The notes: generated by a model from the letters alone, not told the origin. Numbered from the stretch's first letter, positions 1 through 7,452 are shown. The stretch is DNA of 10,203 nt from JBFMAE01 sp040756085 (GCA_040756085.1 JBFMAE010000360.1:1-10203); one strand, 5' to 3'. Program-made: numbers and translations.

Positions 1-1
1 A

Positions 2-178
2 CCAGAAGATTATATCCCAGCCTGTGTTCAAGCCTGCCCGAGTGGTGCCATGCATTTTGGTGACTTGAACGATCCTTTTAGTACCGTATCCAGACTCTCC
101 AGAGAAAGAAGGGCGTTCCGCCTGTTGGAAGATCTGGGCACAGAACCGAAAGTCTTCTATCTCTCAGAAGGAATGTGA
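2..178 (+). CDS. 4Fe-4S ferredoxin-like electron-transfer subunit (C-terminal fragment)
   Basis: This is the 3' end of a gene that enters from the left; 58 codons are visible before TGA at 176-178. The fragment contains ACVQACPSGA, the second half of a 4Fe-4S binding site of the NrfC/DmsB/HmeA type, in which the cysteine before Pro closes one cluster. It then has FGDLNDP and a basic Ser-Arg-Leu stretch followed by LGTEPKVFYL. This tail is typical of iron-sulfur subunits that partner NrfD-type membrane proteins, including the ferredoxin part of ActB in Alternative Complex III. The stop codon overlaps the ATG of the NrfD-like gene by one base, so the two are probably translated together and form one complex. 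It cannot be seen whether the full protein is a stand-alone ferredoxin or the end of a larger molybdopterin-oxidoreductase-like polypeptide. Confidence 0.8.
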   Translation, partial: PEDYIPACVQACPSGAMHFGDLNDPFSTVSRLSRERRAFRLLEDLGTEPKVFYLSEGM

Positions 179-1512
179 TGGAAGAGAAACGATTGAAGCA
201 AGAAGAGGATGCCATTCTTTTTGAACCTATCCTAAGGACGGGGAAAACTTATTACCTCACCCTCTCCATCCTCGTGGCGGTGATCTCGTGGGCTGTAGTG
301 GCTTACTTGTTTCAATATCGGGAAGGGCTTGGGGTCACTGGATTGGCAAGGCCGATATTCTGGGGAGTCTATATCACCAACTTTGTTTTCTTCATCGGAA
401 TCAGCCATGCAGGGACCCTCATCTCTGCTATCCTCCGCCTTGCTAAGGCGGAATGGAGAAGGTCTATCACTAGATCCGCAGAGGTCATTACGGTACTTGT
501 CCTCTTCTTCGGAGTGGGCAATATATTGATCGACCTGGGAAGGCCTGACCGGATGCTGAATATCATTCAGTATCCTCGATTTCAATCCCCTCTGCTGTGG
601 GATGTCTCAAGTATTGGCCTCTATCTTACAGCCAGTTCCATTTACCTTTACTTCCCCTTGATCCCGGATATTGCCCTCCTCAGAGATCATGCTGGAAAAT
701 GGCAATGGTTTTACCGGATCTTAGCCCTTGGGTGGAATGGATCAGAGAGACAACACCGTCTGTTGGAAAAGGGTATTGCCTTCATGGCGATTCTCGTCAT
801 TCCAGTTGCTGTCTCTGTCCATACCGTGGTCTCTTTTGTCTTTGCTATGACCATTCAACCGATGTGGCATAGCGCCATCTTCGGCCCCTATTTCGTCTGC
901 GGTGCCATCTTTTCAGGGATCGCCGCCTTGATCGTTGCGATGAATTTAATTCGAAAGGTTTACCACTTAGAAGATTATCTCCGGCCTATCCATTTTAACA
1001 ATCTGGGGATCCTTCTCTTACTGATGACGCTCCTCTGGTTCTACTTCACATTTACCGAGTATCTTACCACCTATTACGGAGGGGAACCCGTCCATATGAG
1101 CATTTTCTGGACGAAGTTTACCGGAAGGTTTGCTCCCTATTTTTGGGGAATGTTTCTATTCTGTTTTGTCATCCCCCTGCCGATCCTCAGTTTCGGGAGA
1201 ACCCGCACCCCCTTTGGGACGCTGATTGCTTCAGTTTCTGTTATTATTGGTATGTGGTTGGAGCGGTATGTGATTGTTGTACCCACATTAACGAATCCAA
1301 GGCTTCCAAATGAGGCGGTCCTATACTTTCCCACATGGGTCGAGTGGTCGATTCTGGCAGGCTGTATCTCCTTCTTCATCCTCCTCTATATGGTCTTCAC
1401 CAAAATCTTTCCGATCGTGTCCATCTGGGAGGTGAGGGAAGGAAGGGAGAAGTCGATGGCCGAAGTGAGAGAAAGGATTAAAACCTACCTCCCTGGAATC
1501 GGGGTGGAATAG
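178..1512 (+). CDS. NrfD/ActC-type polytopic membrane subunit, quinone-interacting
   Basis: The protein has 444 residues from ATG 178; a GTG three bases upstream is in frame, but the ATG directly overlaps the preceding stop. About ten hydrophobic segments are visible, near residues 27-47, 60-88, 101-119, 141-164, 198-225, 235-258, 273-297, 318-340, 347-369 and 389-412. The motif ISHAGTLISA (about 75-84), the loop LGRPDR (120-125) and the pattern W-D-V-S-x-I-G-L-Y-L in helix 4 are characteristic of the long NrfD/PsrC family members such as ActC, DsrP and HmeC-type proteins. Family members bind quinol or quinone in the membrane and exchange electrons with a ferredoxin-like partner, here encoded just upstream. 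The ten-helix length favours the ActC-like subgroup over the eight-helix PsrC form. The partner catalytic subunit, if any, lies outside the window, so the reaction direction is unknown. Confidence 0.9.
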   Translation: MEEKRLKQEEDAILFEPILRTGKTYYLTLSILVAVISWAVVAYLFQYREGLGVTGLARPIFWGVYITNFVFFIGISHAGTLISAILRLAKAEWRRSITRSAEVITVLVLFFGVGNILIDLGRPDRMLNIIQYPRFQSPLLWDVSSIGLYLTASSIYLYFPLIPDIALLRDHAGKWQWFYRILALGWNGSERQHRLLEKGIAFMAILVIPVAVSVHTVVSFVFAMTIQPMWHSAIFGPYFVCGAIFSGIAALIVAMNLIRKVYHLEDYLRPIHFNNLGILLLLMTLLWFYFTFTEYLTTYYGGEPVHMSIFWTKFTGRFAPYFWGMFLFCFVIPLPILSFGRTRTPFGTLIASVSVIIGMWLERYVIVVPTLTNPRLPNEAVLYFPTWVEWSILAGCISFFILLYMVFTKIFPIVSIWEVREGREKSMAEVRERIKTYLPGIGVE

Positions 1513-1518
1513 GAGGTT

Positions 1519-1664
1519 CCCAATACACAATAACCAAAATCACAATACCCAAATAATAACCAATGACTTAATGACCAATCACCGTTTTTATCTTTGAAAA
1601 TAATTCGGTCATTGGTGATTGGAGCTTATTTGATGTTTGGTTATTAGGAATTGGTAATTGAAGA
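1519..1664. repeat. Imperfect inverted repeat with 7-base periodicity between nrfD-like and cytochrome genes
   Basis: The 170-base gap between the NrfD-like gene and the first tetraheme cytochrome holds an imperfect inverted repeat. Outer arms AATAACCAAA (1529-1538) and TTTGGTTATT (1636-1645) match perfectly, as do inner arms CCAATCACC (1575-1583) and GGTGATTGG (1614-1622). Both sides show a degenerate 7-base rhythm: on the right, TCATTGG at 1609 and TGATTGG at 1616, then TTGGTTA at 1637 and TTGGTAA at 1651. It is not a classical terminator because no T-run follows the stem. It may be a dispersed repeat or an mRNA structure separating expression of the flanking genes; no promoter was recognised. 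Confidence 0.6.
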
Positions 1665-1682
1665 TGAAGAGGTGAGTCTCGT

Positions 1683-2864
1683 ATGAGCCGAAAAAATATA
1701 CTTTTTATGATGGCCTTTATGGCAACCCTTATCTCTTCCGTTGCGTTGGCCCAGCTTCTCCCTGAAGATCCCGCCAAAGGGGCTCGCCTCTTTGCCAGCA
1801 AAGGGTGTGTAAGGTGCCATGCCCTCAAAGGTGAGGGAGGAAAGATCGGACCAGACTTTGGAAGAGTGGACCTGGGGGATAGCCAACTGGATCTGGCTGC
1901 AAAGCTCTGGAATCATATTCCTTCCATGATTTCGGGGATGGAGAGGGGGAAGATCATCAAACCCAATCTGACCGGGCAGGAATTTACAGAGATCTCCGCC
2001 TACCTTTACTTTCTCAAATTCTTTGACGAGCCTGGAAATCCTACACAAGGAAGATCCGTATTTAACGAAAAAGGTTGTGGAACGTGCCACCCTCTGATCG
2101 GAAAGGGCAAGGGGGGAGAGCCAGGCTTGGATGGTTTTTCGCAGAATATTTCTCCCGTTTTCTTAAGCCAAGTGATCTGGAATCATGGTCCAGATATGAT
2201 TGCCCGTATGGTTCAACTTGGAATAAAGTGGCCTGAATTCAAGGGAACGGAGATGATGGATCTTTTAGAATATATCAAAGCCAACGCAAGAGGAGCAAAG
2301 GAAGCCACCTTCATCACACCAGGTAACCCAAGAGAGGGGAAACAGGTCTTCGCTTCAAAGGGTTGCATCAAATGCCACGCCATCAGAGGCGAAGGCGGAA
2401 AGGGAGGGGAGGATCTCAGAAAGAAGGCGAAGGAATTTTATAAAAGCCTGACACAGATCGCATCGAGCATGTGGAATAAAGGACCCACTGTTTTAGCCAA
2501 GATGGCTCAGACTCAACCCGGTATCCCGAAATTCACACCGAAGGAGATGGCGGATCTCGTTGCCTACCTTTACTTTCTCCATTTCATTGATGAGCCAGGA
2601 AATCCGACAAATGGGAAAAAGATCTTTTCAGAACAGGGATGTTCCAAATGTCATGGTCATGATGGAAAGCGAGGAATGTTAATGGATATCGATCTCTCAA
2701 AATACCAGAAGACCTCAAAGCCAATAGATATTGTTGCTGGTATCTGGAACCACAGCGGAGAGATTGATAAAGCTATAAAAGAGAAAGGAATCCCTTGGCC
2801 CCGATTCAAAAAAGGAGAGATGGCTGATCTCCTCGAATTCATCCGGACTTCTAAGAAGAAATAG
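1683..2864 (+). CDS. Exported tetraheme c-type cytochrome, four monoheme domains (paralogue 1)
   Basis: The protein has 393 residues. An N-terminal signal peptide (basic MSRK, hydrophobic core, cleavage likely after ALA at 21-23) sends it to the periplasm. Four CXXCH heme motifs lie at 42-46, 132-136, 228-232 and 320-324, spaced about 90-96 residues, each starting a class-I-like monoheme domain. Each domain carries a WNH-type motif (WNH at 76, 166 and 355; WNK at 264) and ends in a helix of the pattern E-M-x-D-L-x-x-Y/F. Domains 1 and 3 end in DEPGNP linkers, so the order is A-B-A-B and suggests duplication of a diheme unit. Domains 1 and 2 have Met residues after WNH that could be distal heme ligands, domain 3 keeps only the second, and domain 4 has neither. 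GAGGTGA about ten bases upstream supports ATG 1683. The role is electron transfer; the partner is not shown. Confidence 0.9.
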   Translation: MSRKNILFMMAFMATLISSVALAQLLPEDPAKGARLFASKGCVRCHALKGEGGKIGPDFGRVDLGDSQLDLAAKLWNHIPSMISGMERGKIIKPNLTGQEFTEISAYLYFLKFFDEPGNPTQGRSVFNEKGCGTCHPLIGKGKGGEPGLDGFSQNISPVFLSQVIWNHGPDMIARMVQLGIKWPEFKGTEMMDLLEYIKANARGAKEATFITPGNPREGKQVFASKGCIKCHAIRGEGGKGGEDLRKKAKEFYKSLTQIASSMWNKGPTVLAKMAQTQPGIPKFTPKEMADLVAYLYFLHFIDEPGNPTNGKKIFSEQGCSKCHGHDGKRGMLMDIDLSKYQKTSKPIDIVAGIWNHSGEIDKAIKEKGIPWPRFKKGEMADLLEFIRTSKKK

Positions 2865-2888
2865 AGAAGAAATAGGAAGGAACTGAAA

Positions 2889-4052
2889 ATGAAACGGGTC
2901 TGCTTATGGATCTTAATCAGTTTCCTCTTTATAGAGGCAAATTTCATCTTTTGGAATCAAGGGATGGGAGCTGAAAAGAAAGTGGGGTATCTTCTCCCAG
3001 GGAATATCAAAGAGGGATGGAAGGTTTTCACAACAAAAAAATGTGGGGTATGCCATGCCATCTGGGGAGAGGGAGGGGAAGGAGGATCTGACCTCGGAAC
3101 CCTCCCTGAATCTTATGTCAGTCCATCGCAGCTGGCAGCTCTAATGTGGAACCACGGGCCAGAGATGTGGGGAAAAATGGCGGCAAAAAAGATTCCATTC
3201 CACAAAATAGAGAAGAAAGAAATGGCCGATCTCTTCGCCTTCCTCTATTTCATCCGGTATATGGATGAACCCGGAAATCCAAAAAAAGGAAAAATATTAA
3301 TGGAAACCAAGGCCTGCGGAAAATGCCATACCGTCAAGGAAGGGACAAAAGGAGATCTCAGCCGTTGGGGTATGTATGTGAATCCCATTCTTTGGGCCCA
3401 GATGATGTGGAACCACGGACCTCAGATGGAGGAGGAGATAAAGAAAAAAGGGCTTTCCTGGGTTGAATTCAAAGGAATTGAAATGGTTGATCTGATTGCT
3501 TATATTCGAAGACTCAGTTCTAAGGCGGAAAAGATCTACCTTTCGCCAGGGGACCCTCAATCGGGTGAGAAATGGTTTACTCAAAAAGGATGTATTCAGT
3601 GCCATGCTCCATCGGGAAAGCTCGATTTAAGCCGGAAGAAGGATTTTCCCAGAACCTTAGCTCAATTAGCAGGAATGATGTGGAACCATTCCCATGAAAT
3701 GTGGAAAGGGATGAAAGAAAAGGGGATTGATCGCCCATTCCTCTCTCCCCAGGAGATGGCCGATCTTGTGGCTTACCTCTTTTCAACCCGATATTTTGAT
3801 GAGCCAGGGGACCCTGATCGAGGGAAAATCGTCTTCAATAAAAAACAGTGCCATCTCTGCCATACGAAGGGGAAGACCCCAAATCTCGCTATTCTGAAAG
3901 GCCAGATCTCCCCTATCTTCATGGCCCAGACCATGTGGAATCATGGGTCCGAGATGCTGGAAAAGATGAGGAAGGCAAAGGTCTCTTGGCAGAAGATCGA
4001 TGAAAAAGAGATGGTCGATCTCATGGAGTACCTCAATCGAGGAATGCCATAG
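2889..4052 (+). CDS. Exported tetraheme c-type cytochrome, four monoheme domains (paralogue 2)
   Basis: The protein has 387 residues and follows its paralogue by 24 bases, so the two are almost certainly co-transcribed. A signal peptide covers about residues 1-28. CXXCH motifs lie at 52-56, 143-147, 235-239 and 321-325. Every domain has the motif MWNH (86-89, 173-176, 264-267, 349-352), followed four residues after the Asn-His pair by Met, the likely sixth ligand in this copy. DEPGNP and DEPGDP linkers (about 126-131 and 304-309) repeat the A-B-A-B plan of the upstream gene, so the pair arose by tandem duplication of a tetraheme gene. A ribosome-binding site AAGGA lies about seven to eleven bases before ATG 2889. 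It is expected to act in the periplasm, perhaps as a heterodimer with paralogue 1 offering eight hemes. No Pfam-level name beyond cytochrome c can be assigned by eye. Confidence 0.9.
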   Translation: MKRVCLWILISFLFIEANFIFWNQGMGAEKKVGYLLPGNIKEGWKVFTTKKCGVCHAIWGEGGEGGSDLGTLPESYVSPSQLAALMWNHGPEMWGKMAAKKIPFHKIEKKEMADLFAFLYFIRYMDEPGNPKKGKILMETKACGKCHTVKEGTKGDLSRWGMYVNPILWAQMMWNHGPQMEEEIKKKGLSWVEFKGIEMVDLIAYIRRLSSKAEKIYLSPGDPQSGEKWFTQKGCIQCHAPSGKLDLSRKKDFPRTLAQLAGMMWNHSHEMWKGMKEKGIDRPFLSPQEMADLVAYLFSTRYFDEPGDPDRGKIVFNKKQCHLCHTKGKTPNLAILKGQISPIFMAQTMWNHGSEMLEKMRKAKVSWQKIDEKEMVDLMEYLNRGMP

Positions 4053-4098
4053 GAGTTCCCTTTACCCTATTTTTGTGATCCATGTAGAAATGGAAAAG

Positions 4099-4353
4099 CT
4101 ATTTCTTACGAAAGATTTGATGCAATTTCTCCCTAAGCTGTTTCCTGTCAATTTTTCCTTGGATGTGAAAGAGTCCAGGCGATGAGAGGACGGGAATTTC
4201 ATACTTATAACGTTCATAGAGATTTGAGTCATCAAGAATATTTAGCTCCTCGACCTCGAGAGCATACTCTTTCTTCAATTGGTTCAGGTAGTTTCTCACT
4301 TCATCACAGAGAGAACATTTTGGTTTTGTATAGAACCTGATAAAAAGTACCAT
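4099..4353 (-). CDS. Glutaredoxin-like small thioredoxin-fold protein (DUF836-like)
   Basis: An 84-residue protein is encoded on the minus strand, with stop TAG at 4099-4101. It begins with a beta strand and FYTKPKCSLCDE: the CXXC redox motif is C13-S-L-C16, followed by a helix, and the cis-proline region is YEIPVL with Pro54. This is the compact glutaredoxin-like family (DUF836) that lies next to varied redox genes. A TTG at 4377 would add eight residues, but ATG 4353 is preferred because it starts directly before the first beta strand and has AAAGGA about ten bases upstream. The gene is convergent with the tetraheme cytochrome gene (46-base gap) and divergent from the cyclic-nucleotide-domain gene. 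A role in thiol-disulfide handling, possibly for heme-attachment cysteines, is only a guess; no signal peptide is present, so the protein is cytoplasmic. Confidence 0.8.
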   Translation of the reverse strand: MVLFIRFYTKPKCSLCDEVRNYLNQLKKEYALEVEELNILDDSNLYERYKYEIPVLSSPGLFHIQGKIDRKQLREKLHQIFRKK

Positions 4354-4483
4354 AAAGATGAAATCCTTTTGTTTCAAAAACCATCATAATAGGGAAGGAA
4401 GAGGATATCAAGCTCCTCGCCCTTGAATGGGTGGGAGGGTTAAAAAAGTACGAAAATATTGATGGCATAGCAGGAGAATAGAG
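4354..4483. promoter_or_regulatory. Divergent intergenic region expected to hold two promoters
   Basis: These 130 bases separate the minus-strand glutaredoxin-like gene from the plus-strand bc-complex operon, so promoters for both are expected here. No convincing -35/-10 pair was found. A short GC-rich imperfect stem exists at about 4413-4437 (CTCCTCGCCC facing GGGTGGGAG across a six-base loop), followed by TTAAAAAAG, which might be a leader structure. AGGAGA at about 4471-4476 is the ribosome-binding site for ATG 4484. Confidence 0.35.
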
Positions 4484-4957
4484 ATGGTCTCATCGGAGTG
4501 GTTAAAAAAGGCTGAATTGTTTGGGGCTCTTAACGAAACCCAGTTAAACACCTTATTATGCGATTCTTTTATCGAATCCTTCCCAGAGGGGAAAATAATC
4601 TTCCGCCAGGGAGACGAAGCGACCCGTCTCTATATCCTGATCGAAGGAATCATCGACCTAACCGTAAAGACCCACGAAAAGATAGACTTTATGACTTCCA
4701 AAATTGATAAAGAAGGTGCTGTTTTCGGAACCGCCTCTTTGATGGAACCTTATCAATACAATGTTACAGCCATCTGTTTAGAATCCTCAAAGGTGTTGAC
4801 TATCGAAGCGGATCACGTCAAGAAAAGTATAGAAGAGGATCCCAGGATGGGAATGGAAATAATGAAGAGGCTGGCCTCTATCTATTTCAACCGGCTAAAT
4901 GATATGCGTGCAGGAGTGAAAAGTCTTCTCAAGATCTTAAAACTGAAAACACCGTGA
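4484..4957 (+). CDS. Cyclic-nucleotide-binding-domain protein without DNA-binding domain
   Basis: The protein has 157 residues. The start is ATG 4484 with AGGAGA about seven bases upstream. Residues 8-115 match the Crp-like beta-roll: an N-terminal helix ending LFGALNE, then FPEGKIIFRQGD (about 33-44) and LYILIEGIIDL (49-59), both hallmark segments. A helical tail follows, and no helix-turn-helix is present, so it is unlikely to be a transcription factor. In the phosphate-binding cassette the usual G-E and R-S/T signatures are replaced by FGTASL (81-86) and YNVTA (92-96), so classical cAMP binding is doubtful. The stop overlaps the GTG start of the flavoprotein gene by four bases, implying coupled translation and a joint function, for example as a regulatory or docking subunit of the flavoprotein/bc complex. 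That role is inferred from position only. Confidence 0.85.
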   Translation: MVSSEWLKKAELFGALNETQLNTLLCDSFIESFPEGKIIFRQGDEATRLYILIEGIIDLTVKTHEKIDFMTSKIDKEGAVFGTASLMEPYQYNVTAICLESSKVLTIEADHVKKSIEEDPRMGMEIMKRLASIYFNRLNDMRAGVKSLLKILKLKTP

Positions 4958-6732
4958 AACAGACCATGACCAAACGGTTTTTTGTTCAGATCCCTGACCA
5001 ACGATGGTTCGAGGAGAATATCGGGTGCGAAAATGCATGCCCTGTCAACACCCGCGCCCCTCGATATATTTCGGCCATCGTGAAAGAAGACTTTGCCCAG
5101 GCCTTCGATATCAATAGGGAAGATAACCTCTTTCCTGCCATTTTAGGCCGCATCTGTGTCCATCCCTGTGAGGAGAAGTGTCGCAGGGGGCTCCTCATTG
5201 ATCAACCCATTTCCATCTGTTCACTAAAAAGAGCCTCCGCTGACCATAAAGCTTCTTCCCCTCGCCATGAGCCGGTAATAAAAAAAAGAGACAAAAAAGT
5301 AGCTATCATTGGCGCGGGCCCCTCTGGGCTCTCTGCTGCCAATGATCTTGCAAGATTGGGTTATCTTGTCAGGATCTATGAGTCACTTCCCATTCCTGGT
5401 GGGATGCTCAATGTCGGAATTCCTCCCTACCGCCTTCCCAGGGAAGTGGTCAGTCAAGCCATTGAAGAAGTGAAGAGATTGCGAGTCGAGATTCTTACCG
5501 ACACCCCTGTCGGCAAGGAGTTAAATTTAGAAAAATTAAGAAAGGAGTATGATGCCGTCTATATTGCTGCCGGCGCCCATAAGGCTGAAAAATTGGGGAT
5601 TCCAGGAGAAGATCTTCAAGAAGTGATTCACGGTGTCACCTTCATGCGAATCGTGAATTTGAAAGAGGATCTGAAGATTGGCGATAGAGTGGCCGTGGTA
5701 GGAGGTGGAAATACGGCTATGGACACGGCACGCTCCTCTCTCCGATTAGGAGCAAAAGAGGTCTCCATCATTTATCGAAGGACGAGAGAGGAGATGCCTG
5801 TGGATCACAGAGAATTAGAGCAGGTGGAAGAAGAAGGGATTAAAGTTCATTACCTCACCTCTCCCGTCCGAGTTCTTACGAAAGATGGGATGAGGGTGTC
5901 TGGTCTTCAATGTATTCGAAATCGATTGGGAGAACCTGAAAAGGATGGTCGGAGAAGACCCATCCCCATCGATGGAACTGAATTTGACATCGATATTGAT
6001 CTCCTCATCCCGGCAGTCAGCCAATCACCCGATATCTCCTTTTTGCCTGAAGAGATTGGTTTTGAAATTTCTAAATGGGACCGCTTGGCCGTCAATCCAG
6101 AAACCTTTGAGACTAATGTCCCAGGCATCTTTGCCGGTGGTGACTTTGTCACTGGCCCCAGGGATGTGATCCGTGTGATCGGCGACGGAAGAAAGGCAGC
6201 CCTCTCCATTCACTCCTACCTCAGTGGAACGAAGATTGAAAAGAGGCCAGCCTATTTCACTCCTGTCTCAGAGGTGGAGATCGAATTCGATCTGGAAAAG
6301 ATCCCCCGGCAGAAGATGGAAACAATTCCTATTCAAGAACGAAATTCCATTTATAGAGAAGTGGAGTCAGGTCTTTCAAAGCATGTGGCGGTTCAAGAGG
6401 CAAAGCGATGTCTTCAATGCCACATCTTCACTATTTTCGATCGGACCAAATGTATCCTTTGTGGTAGCTGTGTAGATATCTGCCCGAAATATTGTTTCCG
6501 CATGGCAAGATTCGATGAAATTCAAGGGGATGAGGAACTTTCCACATTGGTTAGGTCGCTTTACCATGTCTCCTTAGAAGAAGCGGAGGAACTCAATCTG
6601 GCCACTGCCATGATTAAAGATGAATCCCGGTGTATCCAGTGTGGCCTCTGCGCCAAGAGATGCCCAACGGGTGCGATCACGATGGAAGAGTATCACCGTG
6701 AATCTAAATTTTACCGAGAGGCGGGAAGATGA
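4954..6732 (+). CDS. GltD-like FAD/NAD(P) oxidoreductase with N- and C-terminal 4Fe-4S domains
   Basis: The protein has 592 residues from GTG 4954; ATG 4966 is an alternative, and neither has a strong ribosome-binding site. Residues 20-98 form the GltD/DPD-type N-terminal iron-sulfur domain (C25, C29, C68, C72, C76). An FAD Rossmann motif GAGPSG lies at 120-125, followed by IPGGMLNVGIPPYRLP (147-162), typical of the glutamate synthase small-subunit family. The NAD(P) motif is GGGNTAMD (250-257) with YRRTREEMP (274-282). A second FAD motif, GIFAGGD, is at 391-397. The C-terminal part carries two 4Fe-4S ferredoxin motifs, at C500/503/506/510 and C560/563/566/570. There is no glutamate synthase large subunit nearby, so this is not glutamate synthase. 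Four-base overlaps on both sides, the downstream one with cytochrome b, point to an NAD(P)H-linked electron-input or electron-output module of the bc complex on the cytoplasmic side. Confidence 0.9.
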   Translation: MKQTMTKRFFVQIPDQRWFEENIGCENACPVNTRAPRYISAIVKEDFAQAFDINREDNLFPAILGRICVHPCEEKCRRGLLIDQPISICSLKRASADHKASSPRHEPVIKKRDKKVAIIGAGPSGLSAANDLARLGYLVRIYESLPIPGGMLNVGIPPYRLPREVVSQAIEEVKRLRVEILTDTPVGKELNLEKLRKEYDAVYIAAGAHKAEKLGIPGEDLQEVIHGVTFMRIVNLKEDLKIGDRVAVVGGGNTAMDTARSSLRLGAKEVSIIYRRTREEMPVDHRELEQVEEEGIKVHYLTSPVRVLTKDGMRVSGLQCIRNRLGEPEKDGRRRPIPIDGTEFDIDIDLLIPAVSQSPDISFLPEEIGFEISKWDRLAVNPETFETNVPGIFAGGDFVTGPRDVIRVIGDGRKAALSIHSYLSGTKIEKRPAYFTPVSEVEIEFDLEKIPRQKMETIPIQERNSIYREVESGLSKHVAVQEAKRCLQCHIFTIFDRTKCILCGSCVDICPKYCFRMARFDEIQGDEELSTLVRSLYHVSLEEAEELNLATAMIKDESRCIQCGLCAKRCPTGAITMEEYHRESKFYREAGR

Positions 6733-7448
6733 GAAAAGGAATCCTTCAACGGATTACAGATTCCGAAGTGTGGCGATCGATTTTTAGAACTGGAGTACCT
6801 GATACAGATCTGAAGCGCTCGATGCTGATGTTTAATAACTTTTTTCTCCATATCTTTCCGGTGAAGATGAAACGCCATGGCCTTCGCTTCTGTTATACTT
6901 TTTGTCTGGGGGGAATCTCTTTCCTCCTCTTTATCATTCTCACTGTCACAGGTATCCTTCTGATGTTCCTTTACACACCCTCCATCGAAAGGGCCTACTT
7001 CGATATGCAAGCTTTAGCCCTCGTATTCAATGGGAAGATTTTAAGGAATCTCCATCGATGGGCTGCGCACGGAATGGTGGTTACGGTCTTTCTTCATATG
7101 GTCAGAGTATTCTATACTCGATCATACCGACCCCCTCGTGAGTTTAATTGGGTCATCGGCATTGGCCTCCTCATCATGACCCTCGCATTGAGTTATACAG
7201 GATACCTGCTTCCCTGGGATCAATTGGCTTATTGGGGGATCACGGTGGGAACAACCATCATGAGTTATACTCCCTTTCTTGGAAAAAATATCCGGTTCTT
7301 TCTTCTGGGAGCGGATGAGGTAGGCCATGAAGCATTGCTTCGTTTTTATGTGGTACATTGTGTTGAGCTTCCTTTTATAATCGGCGTTCTGATGGCTGTT
7401 CACTTCTGGAGAGTGAAGAAAGATGGGGGGATTTCAGGACCGCTCTAA
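6729..7448 (+). CDS. Cytochrome b6-type subunit of a quinol:cytochrome c oxidoreductase
   Basis: The protein has 239 residues and is the N-terminal half (four helices) of a split cytochrome b. Heme ligands are H109 and H123 in helix B (HRWAAHG...LHM, spacing 14) and H210 and H225 in helix D (spacing 15, as in cytochrome b6). FCLGGIS places Cys59 where b6 proteins have the cysteine that binds the extra covalent heme cn. RPPREFNW (134-141) and LPWDQ (161-165) are conserved b6 elements, and the protein ends in the family-typical GISGPL. The ATG start overlaps the stop of the flavoprotein gene (ATGA), so translation is coupled. It is an inner-membrane protein that oxidises quinol together with subunit IV and the Rieske protein encoded downstream. 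Confidence 0.95.
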   Translation: MRKGILQRITDSEVWRSIFRTGVPDTDLKRSMLMFNNFFLHIFPVKMKRHGLRFCYTFCLGGISFLLFIILTVTGILLMFLYTPSIERAYFDMQALALVFNGKILRNLHRWAAHGMVVTVFLHMVRVFYTRSYRPPREFNWVIGIGLLIMTLALSYTGYLLPWDQLAYWGITVGTTIMSYTPFLGKNIRFFLLGADEVGHEALLRFYVVHCVELPFIIGVLMAVHFWRVKKDGGISGPL

Positions 7449-7452
7449 TTAA

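Noticed and set aside
1644..2090. 148-codon open frame on the minus strand opposite the first tetraheme cytochrome
   Set aside because: It lies fully opposite a well-supported gene and its spacer, has no recognisable domain, and is one of many such shadows in this window.
4413..4437. GC-rich imperfect stem followed by TTAAAAAAG
   Set aside because: The stem is broken by mismatches and no T-run follows on either strand in the right place, so it was not called a terminator.
4423..4460. Possible -35 TTGAAT with AT-rich downstream sequence before the cyclic-nucleotide-domain gene
   Set aside because: No acceptable -10 hexamer occurs at 16-18 bases spacing.
6409..6423. CLQCH heme-like motif in the flavoprotein (residues 486-490)
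   Set aside because: The protein has no export signal, and a cysteine-rich CL.C motif at this point is usual in GltD-like proteins before the ferredoxin domain; c-type heme attachment in the cytoplasm is not expected.
4954..6732. Assignment of the flavoprotein as the glutamate synthase small subunit
   Set aside because: No large subunit is nearby, the C-terminus carries two extra 4Fe-4S motifs, and the gene is embedded in a bc-complex operon.
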